From: Dasypus novemcinctus
Taxonomy: Eukaryota > Chordata > Mammalia > Cingulata > Dasypodidae
Assembly (NCBI RefSeq): GCF_030445035.2
Contig: NC_080683.1
Span: 94,759,675 to 94,823,674, forward strand
Length of the DNA stretch: 64,000 nucleotides
Direction of reading: 5' to 3'
Part shown: in pieces, positions 33,051-44,485 of the stretch
Layout: each line of letters opens with the position of its first letter
Numbering within the stretch: the stretch's first letter is position 1
Program-made: the position numbers and the translations under genes
The notes under the pieces: model-generated
The model's database searches: none
The model's input: only the letters and a program-made list of their open reading frames with translations
Told to the model about the DNA's origin: nothing

Positions 33051-34265
33051 TTCCACGGCCTTTGATTGCTAGGAGCAAACATGGTTCCCATGGATTCCTT
33101 CCTTCCTTCCTCCCTTGCTCTCTTTCTCTCTGTCTAACCTAACTCTTCACAAAACAAAGATGGCACTTTCACCTCTGGCACTGGGCTCCTGCCTTTGTGG
33201 GTCGGACGATGGGGCCCTGGAAGCCACTCCACATAGCCAGTCAGAGGAGAGCAGTGCTTTGGTTCTACCCTAGGTTTATGACATAAGAGATTATGTGCTG
33301 CAGAAAACCAACCAGGAGGATGACTGTTAGGCTTTTGGTTCTGTAGACAGTCCTTCCTTTTCCTTGCTCTTCAGATGTGGATCCAGACACCTGTAACCCA
33401 AATATGGGGAGGGGGTGGGGAGGGTCTTTGGCTACTGAGAACTTCTGGCTTGACCCTTCTGTGAAAGGCCAACCTTAGTCAAAGAAGAGGATGATGGACT
33501 TTGGAAATCACTGGATGGATTGAACGAAGTGTTTGGCCATCCACAGCTGGCCTCTGGAAATCCCCTCTCCACATCTGTCTGCCAGTGCCTGTCTCAGGAA
33601 ATCACTGAACTGAGGGGCCGGGAGAGCCAAACCTGTCCTCTGCTTTTGAGGTCATCCTCAACCGTGATGGCTGCTCTGTCTTAGAGGCATTCCAGGGACT
33701 TCAGCCTCTACCCACCCCAGGGAAGGAAGAGCTTCTCCCCGGAATGAAAAGCCAATCCCGGGACTTTCAAAAGATATTACTCATTTCCCCTTGCAGCAGA
33801 ATATGATGAAAAACCCATCGCTGGGGAGCTGTGTGTGGCCAGTGGAGAGAGCAGGCAGGATTGGAGGTGTAGCTCTAGGGCCCTGTTGGGACCCCCAGAT
33901 CTCTATCCACCTTTCAGCTTCTGTGTGCTCCTCAGATACCACCGACACCTGGGAAAGGCACCGGTGGTGGTTCAGCCCACAGGGAGAGGCAGCAGTGAAT
34001 GGGAGTTTTACGGCCAGGGTTCTCCCCATCTCCCACCTTGGCTTGAGGCCAGTGACTGACTGGTTTGGGGGTCCAAAGGCCCAGCTTCCTGCCCTCAAGG
34101 AAGGACATGCCCTGAGGAGTAATGTGCACTCCAGAGCTGCCCTCAGGATCAGCCCAGGTTGGGGCTTCCCGTGAAGTGCGCCCTTGCTCAGCTTCTTCCC
34201 TTTCCCTGTCCTCCACCACCCTTATTGGTGCCTCCTAGGGAGCCTTTCCTTAAGAATCTCTTTTG
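33050..34265. other. Apparently single-copy DNA
   Basis: No recognised repeat or credible exon. Open frames such as the one near 33791-34174 occur, but they overlap on opposite strands without codon or homology support. Confidence 0.45.
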
Positions 34266-34267
34266 AA

Positions 34268-34412
34268 AAAAAAAGAAAATATGTATTCCAAGATGCCTTC
34301 CTGGACCCACTAAATCTGAGTCTCTGCATTTGGGGTTTGGGCATTTGTCATTTTCAAAGCCCATGCAGGCAATTCTGATACTTACTCTGGGGTTGAGAAC
34401 CACTTGGTTATA
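34268..34412 (+). mobile_element. MER20-like hAT-Charlie relic
   Basis: It contains AATCTGAGTCTCTGCATTTG, GGGCATTTGTCATTTTCAAA and ends GGTTGAGAACCACTTGG, a terminal form used by hAT-Charlie MITEs. The beginning is eroded. Confidence 0.5.
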
Positions 34413-34414
34413 GT

Positions 34415-36935
34415 TACGGTTTAGACCCAAGGGGAGGATAAAGAAAAGGTGCTGGGGATAAAGAAAAAGTGGAAGAAATGTCTTATCAGCAAAAGAGGGT
34501 ACTGAAGGTCTCATCACCTGCAAGGGCTCCCCAGTCCTGTGCTCCTGTGGTTCCCAGTCCAGAAACAGTTTGGCTTGTGCAAAGCCCTCTCCTGTCCCCA
34601 TGAAGCCCTTCATTTGCTCTACTGGTGTGTTGGGTCCAGTCTGCCCTCATCTTTTTTCCTTCTGTTCTTGGGAATTCTTTCCCCCAAGCAATGGTAGTTG
34701 GTATGCTCTCCTCTTACTTGGTCTAAAAATTTTCTTCCTCTCCTGTGTACCAGGCTGGAAACTGTGCAAAAGATGGACGTCAAGGAATGAAGACTTCTCT
34801 TACCATGAAACTTTTTAAACTAGATGAAATAAGAGCCATTTTTAGATTACATAATCTTGTGGCTACTCATGGCTTGTTGTTTTAAATCCCATTCCCAAAA
34901 AAGAGTTGCAGCATCAGCAGATTTCAGTGAAGTACTTACTAAACACATTGGCTTGGATGAAGGCAGATTCATTTCTTAATGATCTTTTTCTGACTGAAAA
35001 TAGCAAGTCTTGAATATACTAGTCTTTGTACAGAGAATATTAATGTTTTCTTTCTTTTTCTCAGTGATATATTAAAACAGATTTGACACATCAGTCAACT
35101 GAAACAAAATTCTGAGGTCACCTTTGCTGCTAGCTCTTGTTATTTAACATGTCAGATACTCATTTAAAATTCCCACAGCCTATTTTCTCAGTGGTTCCAA
35201 TGAAAAAGATCCAGAATGTAACCATTTGGATCCTTCCAGCTTCTTTTTAAAGAAGATATCATCTCCTGTTAAAGACTACACTTCAAATAAATATTCATGC
35301 CCCAATCCATATTTAAAAAGTCCCAATTTTGTAGATAAGCATGATATTCATTGTTTTTGGTATTTCTGGAAGGAAGACTTTTCTTCTTTGTTGCAAACTT
35401 ACATCAAGGGTAGAGTCTGATACCCATTGTCTTCATATTTACTGCTTTTTTTTTTCATGGTTAGACAGATGATTTAAGGGCAATTTGCTGAGAGAAATCA
35501 CATTTGTATTATGTATGCTATATGAAATAAGAAGAACTGAATTCGTCCATCAAAGTACAGAAATGGATTAGACACATATGCCCCCTACTTTATAGGAGAA
35601 AAAAAACTTCCTTTGGCTTCTCCTGAGAATATCCAGGTATGGGGTTTTTGGGATGAAGAGTGCATTGTACTTCTGAGTTACCAGTTGATGTTTCTCCTAT
35701 CCACACTGTACATCTTCATGCAACAGATCCTGTTTCTTCCTTTGCAGTGGTTGCTAGGATGCTCAGAACCAAATTAGTGTTCTATTTCTAGCAAGTGGAC
35801 AAGGCTTCCCTGCAAGAATATTATTATCAACTCTGCCTTTAAACTATATTTTTAGCCTTGTCTTTCATTAACCCCAATTTCTTCACTCACCTTTATTTTT
35901 TAATAAGTTTAACTGGACATACTTAGGTTGTACTAAAAAAGTAGACTTTCCCTCTGCTTACATTAAATGGAAAAGTAGCAAAACTGAGGGTGTGGTGGGG
36001 GTATCACCCAGCATTTGGCAGCTTGAAGAGTCAATCCCATCAACAAGAATAACCCACGTCTCACTGGCTCTCGTCCTTGTGGTTCTTCTCTCCACTGGGC
36101 TCTAACACCTGCCTGCCTGATGATAGAAGATTGCTCTCTCTCTCTCCTCCCTCCCTGTGCACCTGAGCACAAGCTTCTCTAGGCTGATGTTCTCCACCCA
36201 GTCTCTCTCCCTATTCAAAGCAAGTCATGCAAATAGATGTCACAGGCTTGCAGAAGCACGGCTTCATTAAAATTCCTGAAATCCCTCTAGCTTAACCCAG
36301 ACCCACACTACCATTCTATCCAACCTGGTAAGCGGGAAATATACCAATGAACACAGGGGAGCAGCCAGACTAGGTGTATTTTTGCTTCTTTCCGGCCCCA
36401 GGGCCATGTTCCCACTTGAGGAACCCCTGAAGCACTCCCATGCTTTCTCTGTTTTTCCATTACCCAGGGTCATAGCATCTCCACCAAGGCACACCCAGGT
36501 TGGCAATGCCCTCTCTTGGTCTCCGTGATTGGTGAACTTCCTGCCTTCGCTGCACATGCAATTTGTGGGATGTGGATGGAAATAGCTCAATTAATTTCCA
36601 GACACTCGGACCGATGTGTGCTTCTCGAAAAAGCTAGAGTGTGCCGAAAATTCACTGGGAGACATGCAGAGGTCCTCTGCTTTTCACAGGTCAAAAGAAA
36701 AGAGCATTAGTTAGGGCCTTTATTCTCCTCTTTTTCTTTGAGCCCTCCGAGTTAGGTGACCAAAATGTTGTTTCATATTTTTTTCCCCATTCACGAGTTA
36801 TTCCCTTCAGCTATTTGATTCAAATTAGTTCAATTAAATGAATTACATGTAACTATATGTAAGGCAGAGGTATAAACTATAAAACAAACAAGACATTGCT
36901 CCTACCCATAGGAAATTTGAGAAGTGTACCTTTGT
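34415..36935. other. Apparently single-copy DNA
   Basis: This 2.5-kb stretch has no recognised repeat and no reading frame with protein-like features. Nothing functional is visible by eye. Confidence 0.45.
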
Positions 36936-36937
36936 TC

Positions 36938-37092
36938 TCGCCTCTGACTGCACAGAAAAATCACTTGGGGAGGTCTCAAAAACGCTGATGTCAGAGCCCC
37001 ATCCCGGGATTCTTAATTAAGTGACTCTCCTGGGGTCCAGGAGATTTAAAACGGTGTTTCTAACGTAGTCAGGGTTGAGGACCACTGGGGCA
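36938..37092 (+). mobile_element. MER20-like hAT-Charlie relic
   Basis: It has AAAAATCACTTGGGGAGGTC, GAGCCCCATCCCGGGATTCT and TTTCTAACGTAGTCAGGGTT and ends GAGGACCACTGGGG. The order of words follows the MER20 consensus. Diverged. Confidence 0.6.
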
Positions 37093-37589
37093 GGGGCATG
37101 GGTTTATACACAAAATAGTGTTAGAAGACAGGTACCAAGAGCTAAGATAAGGTCCCGATTTGCCCGGCCGGCTCATAACCACCTGCCAGGCCCACTGAGT
37201 GGTGGGCTAGTTGCCTCACCTCTTTTCTCTCCTAACTCCCGACGGCCACCGCAGTCATGGCACTTAGCCGGTACCATTTGTTCGCTCCATGGACTGTGAA
37301 CTCTGTGAGATGGGGGAGCAAACTCTGCAGGCACATTAACGTGCCCGGGCAGCTCACGAGGTAGGCAAGTTACTTAACCTCTGTGCGTCTCTAAGGTGCC
37401 AGTAACAACAGCACGGAACTGAAGGGGTCGGCGAGGAGAAGGAATAAAGTAATTCACTTTAAGCTTTTAGTTCAAGACCTGGAACACAGGGAGCGACAAC
37501 TGTTAACCGTTGCTATTATTTTGGCCCCGAATCGCACACACTGCTTCACACCTGTGAAGTAACCAATAAAACTACCCCCATCCTCGTCG

Positions 37590-37965
37590 TCGCCAGTTGA
37601 GGCGCTGGTCCCAGCAGGCCCCGGGCAGGCCCGCAGGAGGGCGCCGCGCGGGGCGCGCCCGTCTTCCCCCAGGACCCACCCACCTCTCGCCGCTCCCCGC
37701 CGGCCTCACCCGGGCGCCCCCTGCCAAGGGGCGGCCCCGTCAGGAGGTCGGAGAGCGGAGGCAGAAGGGGGCACTGATCCCGGCACCGCTCCCGCCCTGC
37801 TCTGGGCTGCGTTCTTCCTGCTGCACGGGAGAGAGGCCGGTTCCCCTGGCTCTCGCCTCCCTTGGGGAAGGCCCCGGAGGTCTAGGGTGGTGAGGGCTTC
37901 TTGCTCTTGCCAGGCTCAGGGCGCACCTTTCTGGTTTCCTTAGCTCCACGGGCACCGGGCGGAGT
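37590..37965. promoter_or_regulatory. Small CpG-rich island
   Basis: A stretch dense in CpG (for example GGGCGCCGCGCGGGGCGCGC near 37637), unlike the AT-rich flanks, and with no L1, LTR or SINE signature. CpG islands often mark promoters, but no TATA box, splice donor or conserved frame proves a gene. The open frames at 37597-37893 and on the other strand are composition artefacts as far as I can tell. Confidence 0.5.
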
Positions 37966-38390
37966 GGGGTAGAGGAGGACGAGGGGGCGGTGAGCTCTTC
38001 TTGAAGTCACTTACTTGTGGAGTTGGATTCAGTTTCCCATTACGTCCCTGATACTCGCCCTCTGCTGGAAACTCGTGGTAGGAAATATACATTTAAATAG
38101 CAGGTCTTCAAAACGAAGCTTGCCATTTTTACAAGTGGGGTGAGGTGAGCATGCCAAAGCAGAACAAAGTCAGAGGCACACAAGTTGTAACTTTATATAA
38201 CTAACTCACCCTCTTATACCTCATAAAGGCAGGACAATCCTTATACCTCATAAGGGAAGGACAAAGCCTCCACACTTTAGGTCTTCAGAGTGCCGCTGTG
38301 GAGGCTTCCTCCTTCTCTTAAGTTTTCAGCAGCCTCTTTTTTGTGTGATAGTTTTTATTAATTTTTAAATTTTTATTTATTTATTTATTT

Positions 38391-38760
38391 TTAAAGATTT
38401 ATTTTTATTTATTTTATTTAATTCCCCTCCCCTCCCCCAGTTGTCTGTTTTCTGTGTCTTTTTGCTGTGTCTTGTTTCTTTGTCCGCTTCTATTGTCGTC
38501 AGCGGCGCGGGAAGTGTGGGCGGCGCCATTCCTCGGCAGGCTGCTCCCTCCTTCGCGCTGGGCGGCTCTCCTAATGGGTGTACTCCTTGCGCGTGGGGCT
38601 CCCCTATGCGGGGGACACCCCTGCGTGGCGCGGCACTCCTTTCGTGCATCAGCACTGCACATGGGCCAGCTCCTCGCGGGTCAAGGAGGCCCGGGGCTTG
38701 AACTGTGGACCTCCCATGTGGTAGACGGACGCCCTAACCACTGGGCCAAAGTCCGTTTTC
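38391..38760 (-). repeat. DAS-III-type SINE, minus strand
   Basis: It reads in reverse order: poly(T)/TTTATTTATTTAATTC, GTTGTCTGTTTTCTGTGTC, GGCGGCGCCATTCCTCGGC, and the head complement GACCTCCCATGTGGTAGACG with ACTGGGCCAAAGTCCG. CpG sites are well kept, so it is relatively young. Confidence 0.92.
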
Positions 38761-38761
38761 C

Positions 38762-39275
38762 CAATTTTTTTATTTTTAAAGAAACTTTAGATTACATAAA
38801 TGTTACATCAGAAATATAGGGGATTCCCGTATACCCCTTCCCTCCCCCTCCCACACTTTCCCCCATTAACAACATCTTTCATTACTGTGGTACATTTGTT
38901 ACGATTGATGAACACATATTGATGCGTTGCTACTAACCATGGATATAGTTTACATTGTGGTTTACATGTCGCACCTCACAATTTTATAGGCTGTGACAGA
39001 AATATATAATGACCTGTATCCATTATTGTTATGTCATGCAGGACAGTTTCAATGTCCCAAAAATGACCCACGTCAAACCTATTCTTCCCTCTCCCTCCCC
39101 TGAGAACCTCTGGTGACCTCTGCCTTTGTACCAATGATACATGTTCTTCTGTTGCTGGACTAATAATAAGTCTACTTTGTTCCATATTTTTATTCCTCCC
39201 TTATGTCTGTTCATTCCTCAATCTTGAGAATTTTGGGGTGGTGATGCCCACTCTGCTTCTGACTGAGAGGGGCAG
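38762..39275 (-). mobile_element. L1 3' UTR fragment
   Basis: It starts after the SINE with ATTTTTAAAGAAACTTTAG, TTACATCAGAAATATAGGGG and TTCCCGTATACCCC, the pattern of the armadillo L1 3' UTR on the opposite strand, then TTAACAACATCTTTCATTAC. It belongs to an older subfamily than L1-A. No ORF is preserved. Confidence 0.7.
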
Positions 39276-39343
39276 CAGCCTCTTCTTTAACCTCCCCTCA
39301 GCAAGTATTCTGCCCCTCCCTTGGGAAATTCCATCCTTCCTGT

Positions 39344-39755
39344 CTTAGTTTCTTAGGGCAGCCCTAACAAAATACTGTAGACTGGATGGCTTAAAACAAC
39401 AGAAATAGATGGTCACAGTTTTGGAGGCCAGAAATCCACAATCAAGGTGTTGGAAGGACCACGTTCCCTCTTCTGTCTGATAAGGAAGAATCTGTTTCAT
39501 GCTTCTCTCCTGGCTTGTCAGTGGCCAGCAATTCTTGGGCTTTGGTCTCTTTTTACATGGCATTCTTCCTGTGTCCAAATTTCCTTTTTATAAGATTACC
39601 TGTAAGTCATGCTGAGTTAGGGCCTACTCTGATTCAGTTTAGCCTCCTTTTAACCAATTCCTAACAAAATTGACCCTATTTCCAAATAAGGTCACATTCT
39701 AAGGCACTGGGGGTTAGCACCTCAATACACCAGTTTTGGGGGGACACTTCCCCAT
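39344..39755 (-). mobile_element. MaLR-like LTR relic
   Basis: It reads TGTCTTAGTTTCTTAGGGC, TAACAAAATACTGTAGACTGG, GGCTTAAAACAACAGAAAT, ACAGTTTTGGAGGCCAG and near the end AATAAGGTCACATTCTAAGG and TTTTGGGGGGACACTTCC. This follows the ERVL-MaLR LTR layout in reverse. The subfamily is not certain. Confidence 0.65.
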
Positions 39756-40769
39756 CAAGTAAAGATGCCCTGGTCTCAGTCACTCCGTGTATCCAGTAAA
39801 TTTTCCACCACAGATTTGGCCGGAAGGAAATGTTGATGGTTATTTTCCTTCTCCTAAGAATCAGCTGACTCTGAAGAGAGGAGAGTGAAGTTCTGATCCC
39901 CAAGCTTGGGAGTCGCCATTGGAGATAGGGTAATTAGTGCCTCTATTCTAGTTTGGTTTTCTACAAAGTGTAACTGTGTAGTCACACAGCCCCTTGTGCT
40001 GCTCCTCAATTATGATAACTATGTATCATCATATATAAAATTTTCTTTTGGAGACCATGGTGTAACATTATTATTATTATTTTTAATTTGTTTTTTATTA
40101 TTTCTCTCCCTCCCACCCCCCCAGTTGTCTGCTCTCTGTGTCCATTTGCTGTGTGTTCTTCTGTGTCCGCTTGTATTCTCATCAGCAGCACCAGGAATCT
40201 GTGTCTCTTTTTGTTGCATCATCTTGCTGCATCAGCTCTCCATGTGTGTGGCACCACTGCTGGGTAGGCTGCACTTTTTTCCACGCAGGGCGGCTCTCCT
40301 TGTGGGGCATGTGCGGTCACCCCTCAGGCTGAAGTGTGGTTTGCTGGCCTGGCGGGGGAGCAGCCGCGGCAGGTGAAGCCGCTGCCCCCATAATAGGGTG
40401 GCTGGTCGGACTCACCGCCACCCCTGAAGGGAGCTCAGCATGGGCGAAGAGTGCCCTCAGGTCTCCCCTTCTCGGCAGCCATGCTTCCGCGGTCGCCCCT
40501 CCTCCGGGATGGCGCCACACGATGCCTGTGGGGCGGCACCCTTCTTCTTTCTCCCTGCGCAGGCGCAGGGCGGAAAATTCCAGTCTGCCCTTTTCCCCTC
40601 CCCTGACAGCAGCAACAGCCAGGCGTGGGCGGGAAACTCAAGTCTGCCCTCCACCCCAGCAACAGCAGCCACCAATCCCTAAACCCTGCCCCTTCCCCCA
40701 GCAACAGTGACAGCCAATCCCTAACCACCACCCCTCCCCCGTCCAGTACCGCCCACTGACCTTTCGCCG

Positions 40770-40850
40770 GTAACCAATCAGAACAGGGCGTGGCTTCGAC
40801 CAATCAACCTTCCCCAGCCCCTATAAAACTGTTTCCTCTCCCTCAATAAA
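40770..40850 (+). promoter_or_regulatory. LTR promoter and polyadenylation signal
   Basis: In order: AACCAATCAGAA, GACCAATCAACC, CCCTATAAAACTG and CAATAAAGTGG. The spacing of CCAAT boxes upstream of TATA, with the poly(A) signal about 20 bases later, is that of an LTR with a short R region. Activity is inferred. Confidence 0.8.
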
Positions 40851-40964
40851 GTGGACTTGCATGTTTACCTTGTCTCCACAGTAGTTCTTCTGCCGTGTGC
40901 CCTCCAGTCCTGAGAGCCCCCGACAAGGGCCTGGCCTCCCTTGTCCCCAGTTCGTCGCCTGCTT

Positions 40965-41150
40965 CTCCGGGCGACCCCTTCGTCGCCGGCTTCGCCGGGC
41001 GACCCCGTCAGCCGAACCGCGCAACCCCTTGTGAGACCAATCCCTCGTCTGCTGCCGGACCGACCCCTCGTCCCAAGTGGGACCGACCCCTCGTCCCAAG
41101 CGGGACTGATCCCTCGTCCAGAGCTGGACCGACCCCTCGTCCGCAGCCAG
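40965..41150 (+). repeat. Short tandem repeats in LTR R/U5
   Basis: Two arrays: a CCGGGCGACCCC-centred unit (40974-41015) and about four copies of a 23-bp unit around GACCGACCCCTCGTCC (41066-41145), with small changes. They enlarge U5. Confidence 0.8.
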
Positions 41151-41379
41151 ACCCCACCTCTACGGACCGAGCAAGCCGCCGCAGGCATGGAGCTCCCTTA
41201 CATGGGGGACACCCCTGTGTGGTAGAGCACTCCTTGAGCACATCAGCGCTGTGCGTGGGCCAGCTCACCACATGGGTCAGGAGGCTCTGGGTTTGAACCC
41301 TGGACCTCCCATGTAGTTGGCGGATGCTCTATTAGTTGAGCCAAATCTGCTTCCCTGTAACATTAATTTTAACATGATT

Positions 41380-41630
41380 TTGACCCAATTCTTTTAACAC
41401 ATAAAAAGAACTTTAGCACTCATGTGTAAGGGAGCATTACCTCTTTCTGGGCCTGTTTATGATATAGGGCCCCACCTTAGCTGAGAGTGTCTCTGTCTGA
41501 ATCATTGGGGTGGGTGATACTTTCTGACTGCCAATGTTGGGTACCTCCTCCCTCCCCACAATGCAAACATGAAGGCCTGCTAATTAAGTATAAAAATCCT
41601 CTTAAAGTTTCTTAAGGCATATAGGTTAGG
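41380..41630. other. Unclassified
   Basis: Nothing recognised; no coding frame. Confidence 0.4.
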
Positions 41631-41633
41631 TTT

Positions 41634-41852
41634 GTGGTTCTCAAGTGGGGGCAAATTTGCTTCCCAGAGGATATTTGGCAATGTCTAGAAACATTTTTAG
41701 ATTGTTATTACTTGGGGGTTAGGGGTGATACAGGAATCTAGTGGGTAGAGGTCCAGGATACTGCTAAAAGTCCTTAATACACAGGACAGTCCTCCACAAC
41801 AAAGAGTTGCCTGATTCAAAATTTCAAATGTTGCAAAGTTGAGAAACCCTGG
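41634..41852 (+). mobile_element. MER5A-like hAT-Charlie element
   Basis: It starts TGGTTCTCAAGTGGGGGCAA, has ATTTGGCAATGTCTAGAAAC, ATCTAGTGGGTAGAGG and ACAGGACAGTCCTCCACAAC, and ends GTTGAGAAACCCTGG. The order fits MER5A throughout, so it is a nearly full-length non-autonomous copy. Confidence 0.9.
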
Positions 41853-42224
41853 ATTAAGTGGTCAAGTAATTCCCTAAGGCAGCCTTCATTCATGTTTTGA
41901 TTAGAGAGATCAACTCACTGAGCCCTACTTTTGGACATGAACTAGTGGGATTGTGCTCTAATTCAAAGCAGGATCACCTTCTGCCGCTAAGGCCAGTGTG
42001 GCATCATTCCCAAACTCTTCTCCTCCAATAACACACCCCCACACACTCAGAGGACACCAAGATAAATATCAAGAACAACCTTAAGAGACACATAGGAAAG
42101 GTATGTACTGAGTGGAAGCAATTCTACCCCTTTGTGCTTCTTGGAGATGGGAGGCATATTTGGAAAGTACAGCTCTTAGAGACAATGAATTCCTTCCTTC
42201 TCTCCCTTCTTTACTCACAGCTGC

Positions 42225-42385
42225 CCTCCCCTGTACGGTTGCCAAATAAAATACAGGATGCCAAGTTAAATGTGAGTTTCAGATAAGAAATACATAATTT
42301 GGGAAGGGACATACTTATATTAAAAATTATTCATTGTTTACCTGAAATTTAAAATTGAGCTTGTATTGCTAAATCTGGCAAGACT
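42225..42385. mobile_element. Hairpin-like MITE relic
   Basis: The left arm (GTTGCCAAATAAAATACAGG, then TTTCAGATAAGAAATACATA) is partly complementary to the right arm (ATTGTTTACCTGAAATTTAA, then CTAAATCTGGCA). This inverted symmetry is that of a foldback DNA-transposon remnant common in mammals. I cannot assign a name. Confidence 0.55.
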
Positions 42386-42389
42386 GTTC

Positions 42390-43020
42390 CCTGGGTCACT
42401 CACTGGCGTTATCAGCACAGAACAGACCTATTACAGAGATGCTCTAAATCTTGAAAAGTCAGAAACACAGTAGGGCTGTAATTCATTCCAGAGTCTACAG
42501 GGCAGTTCTGATTGGGTATTTTAAAAATGCAGTTCTGATTGGGTATTTAAAAAATGCTTGACTGTTATTGTGAAGAAACTTCTCTTTACTAGCATTTGTG
42601 TATTTGCTCCCAGTACAGCTATGCTTTTTCTAGAGTGTGAGAAGAACAAACATTACTGTAATAGTTGGAATGTTTATTTAATTGTTTCTATATAATCCAA
42701 GTAGTGAACAATATGGCAAGTAAAGAAGGAAATTTTACTATGACTTGCATTATTTTCAGCAATACCTTAACATTACTTATTGTTGATTATTTTTATTTTT
42801 TCCCACTAAATACTCCATTTTAATATGGCATATTGCTTATTGCCTAGTATAAATCTTCATGTATCTTCATTTATCTCTCAAAAACCTTATTAGAGGGCTA
42901 CCAGTTATTCAAGTTTCTACCAATTCAAAAAAATTGAAACTGTTGCAAAAAATACCAAAAAATTACTCAACATCTTTTGTCTTTACTATGTCTCCTTGTT
43001 TGGTTTAACCTTTACTCATT
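42390..43020. other. AT-rich DNA, nothing recognised
   Basis: A direct near-duplicate of TTCTGATTGGGTATTT occurs at 42507-42522 and 42532-42547. No gene. Confidence 0.4.
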
Positions 43021-43024
43021 CATC

Positions 43025-43768
43025 CCCCCACCCCCCAGTTGTCAGTTCGCTGCATGTTCTTTGCTTCTGTTGTTGTCAGCAGCACGGGAATGTGTCTCTT
43101 TTTTTTTTTTTAAAGATTTATTTATTTATTTTATTTCCCCCCCTCCCCTGGTTGTCTGTTCTTGGTGTCTATTTGCTGCGTCTTGTTTCTTTGTCTGCTT
43201 CTGTTGTCGTCAGCGGCACGAGAAGTGTGGGCGGCGCCATTCCTGGGCAGGCTGCTCTTTCTTTTCACGCTGGGCGGCTCTCCTCACTGGGCGGCTCTCC
43301 TCACGGGCGCACTCCTTGCGCGTGGGGCTCCCCCACGCGGGGGACACCCTTGCGTGGCAGGGCACTCCTTGCGCGCATCAGCACTGCGCATGGCCAGCTC
43401 CACACGGGTCAAGGAGGCCCGGGGTTTGAACCGCGGACCTCCCATATGGTAGACGGACGCCCTAACCACTGGGCCAAAGTCTGTTTCCCTGTGTCTCTTT
43501 TTTTGTTGCGTCATCTCTGTGTGTGTGCGGCACCATTCCTGGGCAGACTGAACTTTCTTTCGCGCTGGGCAGCTCTCCTTATGGGGCGCACTCCTTGTGC
43601 GTGGGGCTCCCCTACATGGGGGACACCCCTGCGTGGCAGGGCACTCCTTGCGCGCATCAGCACTGCGCATGGGCCAGCTCCACATGGGCCAAGGAGGCCC
43701 GGGGTTTGAACCGCGGACCCCCTCATGTGGTAGACGGACGACCTAACCACTGGGCCAAGTCCGCTGCC
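43025..43768 (-). repeat. DAS-III-type SINE interrupted by another SINE
   Basis: The outer SINE runs on the minus strand: its 3' part at 43025-43104 (CCCAGTTGTCAGTTCGCTGC), its head part at 43505-43768 (CATTCCTGGGCAGACTGAAC to CACTGGGCCAAGTCCG). The inner copy splits it at the body. Confidence 0.88.
43105..43489 (-). repeat. DAS-III-type SINE inserted into a SINE
   Basis: A complete copy with a poly(T) start and the head complement ACTGGGCCAAAGTCTGTTTCC at its end. TGTGTCTCTTTTTT at 43091-43104 and 43490-43504 is the duplicated target. A 16-bp internal duplication (CTGGGCGGCTCTCCTC) is present at 43270-43302. Confidence 0.92.
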
Positions 43769-43769
43769 A

Positions 43770-44480
43770 ACAAATGACTTTTGGCTTAGGGCTGCTTTAA
43801 GCTTCTTTCCACACGAGCTTCTCCACAGGGTAACTCAGAACATGGCCGCTTGTTTCTCTTAGAACAAACAGGCAAGAGAGCCAGAGAAAGAATGCCGGCA
43901 AGATGGAAGTCACAATCTTCTGGACATCCTGTGACTTTCATGTTATTCTGCTCATTAGAAGGAAGTTCCTAAGTCCAGCCTGAGAGGATGGGATTACATA
44001 AGACATGAGTATCAGGAGATGGGAGCCATGTCAGAAGATGCTTACCACACAGTTTAATTTAGGTTAAAAATCAACCTTCTGCTGAAATCCATAAGGGTCT
44101 AAAACTACCATTCATTCTAATGTCATGTATTATTTATGGACAGACTAAATTGATGTAACAAAGAGGTTCCAAAACACAGAGGTTAAACAAGATATACATT
44201 TATTTTGCTCTTATATGACACATGTATTTTACTCACATCCTGTTGACCAGAATTTAACCAACCAGTTGCAAGGAAGGTTGGAAATTGTAGTCTGCACTGG
44301 GTGGCTATGGTCTCTGCTAAAATTTGTGTGTGTGTGTGTGTGTGTGTGTAGTTTTATTACTAAAAGGAATAAGGAGAGGATGGATACTTGGGGAACAGCT
44401 AGCAGTCTTTGCCACATCTGGGTTATGAATTCTGTATGAGTTAGGATGGTTTTGGCTGCAACTAACAGAAAATCCCTTTA
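43770..44480. other. Unclassified, with (TG)n
   Basis: No gene or repeat family is seen except a (TG)n microsatellite at about 44323-44349. Confidence 0.45.
44323..44349. repeat. (TG)n microsatellite
   Basis: A run of about 13 TG units. Confidence 0.95.
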
Positions 44481-44485
44481 ATATA

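Larger units (their letters stand above)
40306..41189 (+). mobile_element. 872-bp solo LTR with 6-bp target-site duplication
   Basis: The LTR (40312-41183) starts TGCGGTCACCCC and ends AAGCCGCCGCA, with GGCATG on both sides (40306-40311 and 41184-41189). Its U3 has two CCAAT boxes (ACCAATCAGAA and ACCAATCAACC), a TATA box (CCTATAAAACT at about 40819-40829) and, 15 bases on, AATAAA at about 40844. This compact promoter-to-poly(A) arrangement is typical of a retroviral LTR. The 6-bp duplication fits a class II (betaretrovirus-like) integrase. No internal genes. Confidence 0.93.
40085..41355 (-). repeat. DAS-III-type SINE split by a solo LTR
   Basis: The SINE is on the minus strand. Its 3' part is 40085-40311 (CAGTTGTCTGCTCTCTGTGT at the start, GCGGCTCTCCTTGTGG late). 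Its head part resumes at 41184-41355 (AGCTCCCTTACATGGGGGAC to TGAGCCAAATCTGCTTCCC). The LTR at 40312-41183 lies between. Confidence 0.88.

Noticed and set aside
33791-34174. A 127-codon frame in single-copy DNA
   Set aside because: Overlapping frames of similar length exist on both strands, with no splice sites or recognised domain.
37597-37893. A 98-codon frame in the CpG island
   Set aside because: GC-rich sequence keeps frames open by chance; no recognised motif.
41066-41145. Regularly spaced repeats as a possible CRISPR array
   Set aside because: The units are contiguous 23-bp tandem copies without spacers, inside a retroviral LTR of a mammalian genome.
43025-43768. Several 80-240 codon frames across the nested SINEs
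   Set aside because: DAS SINEs have long open frames because of their GC-rich body. They are RNA polymerase III units without coding function.
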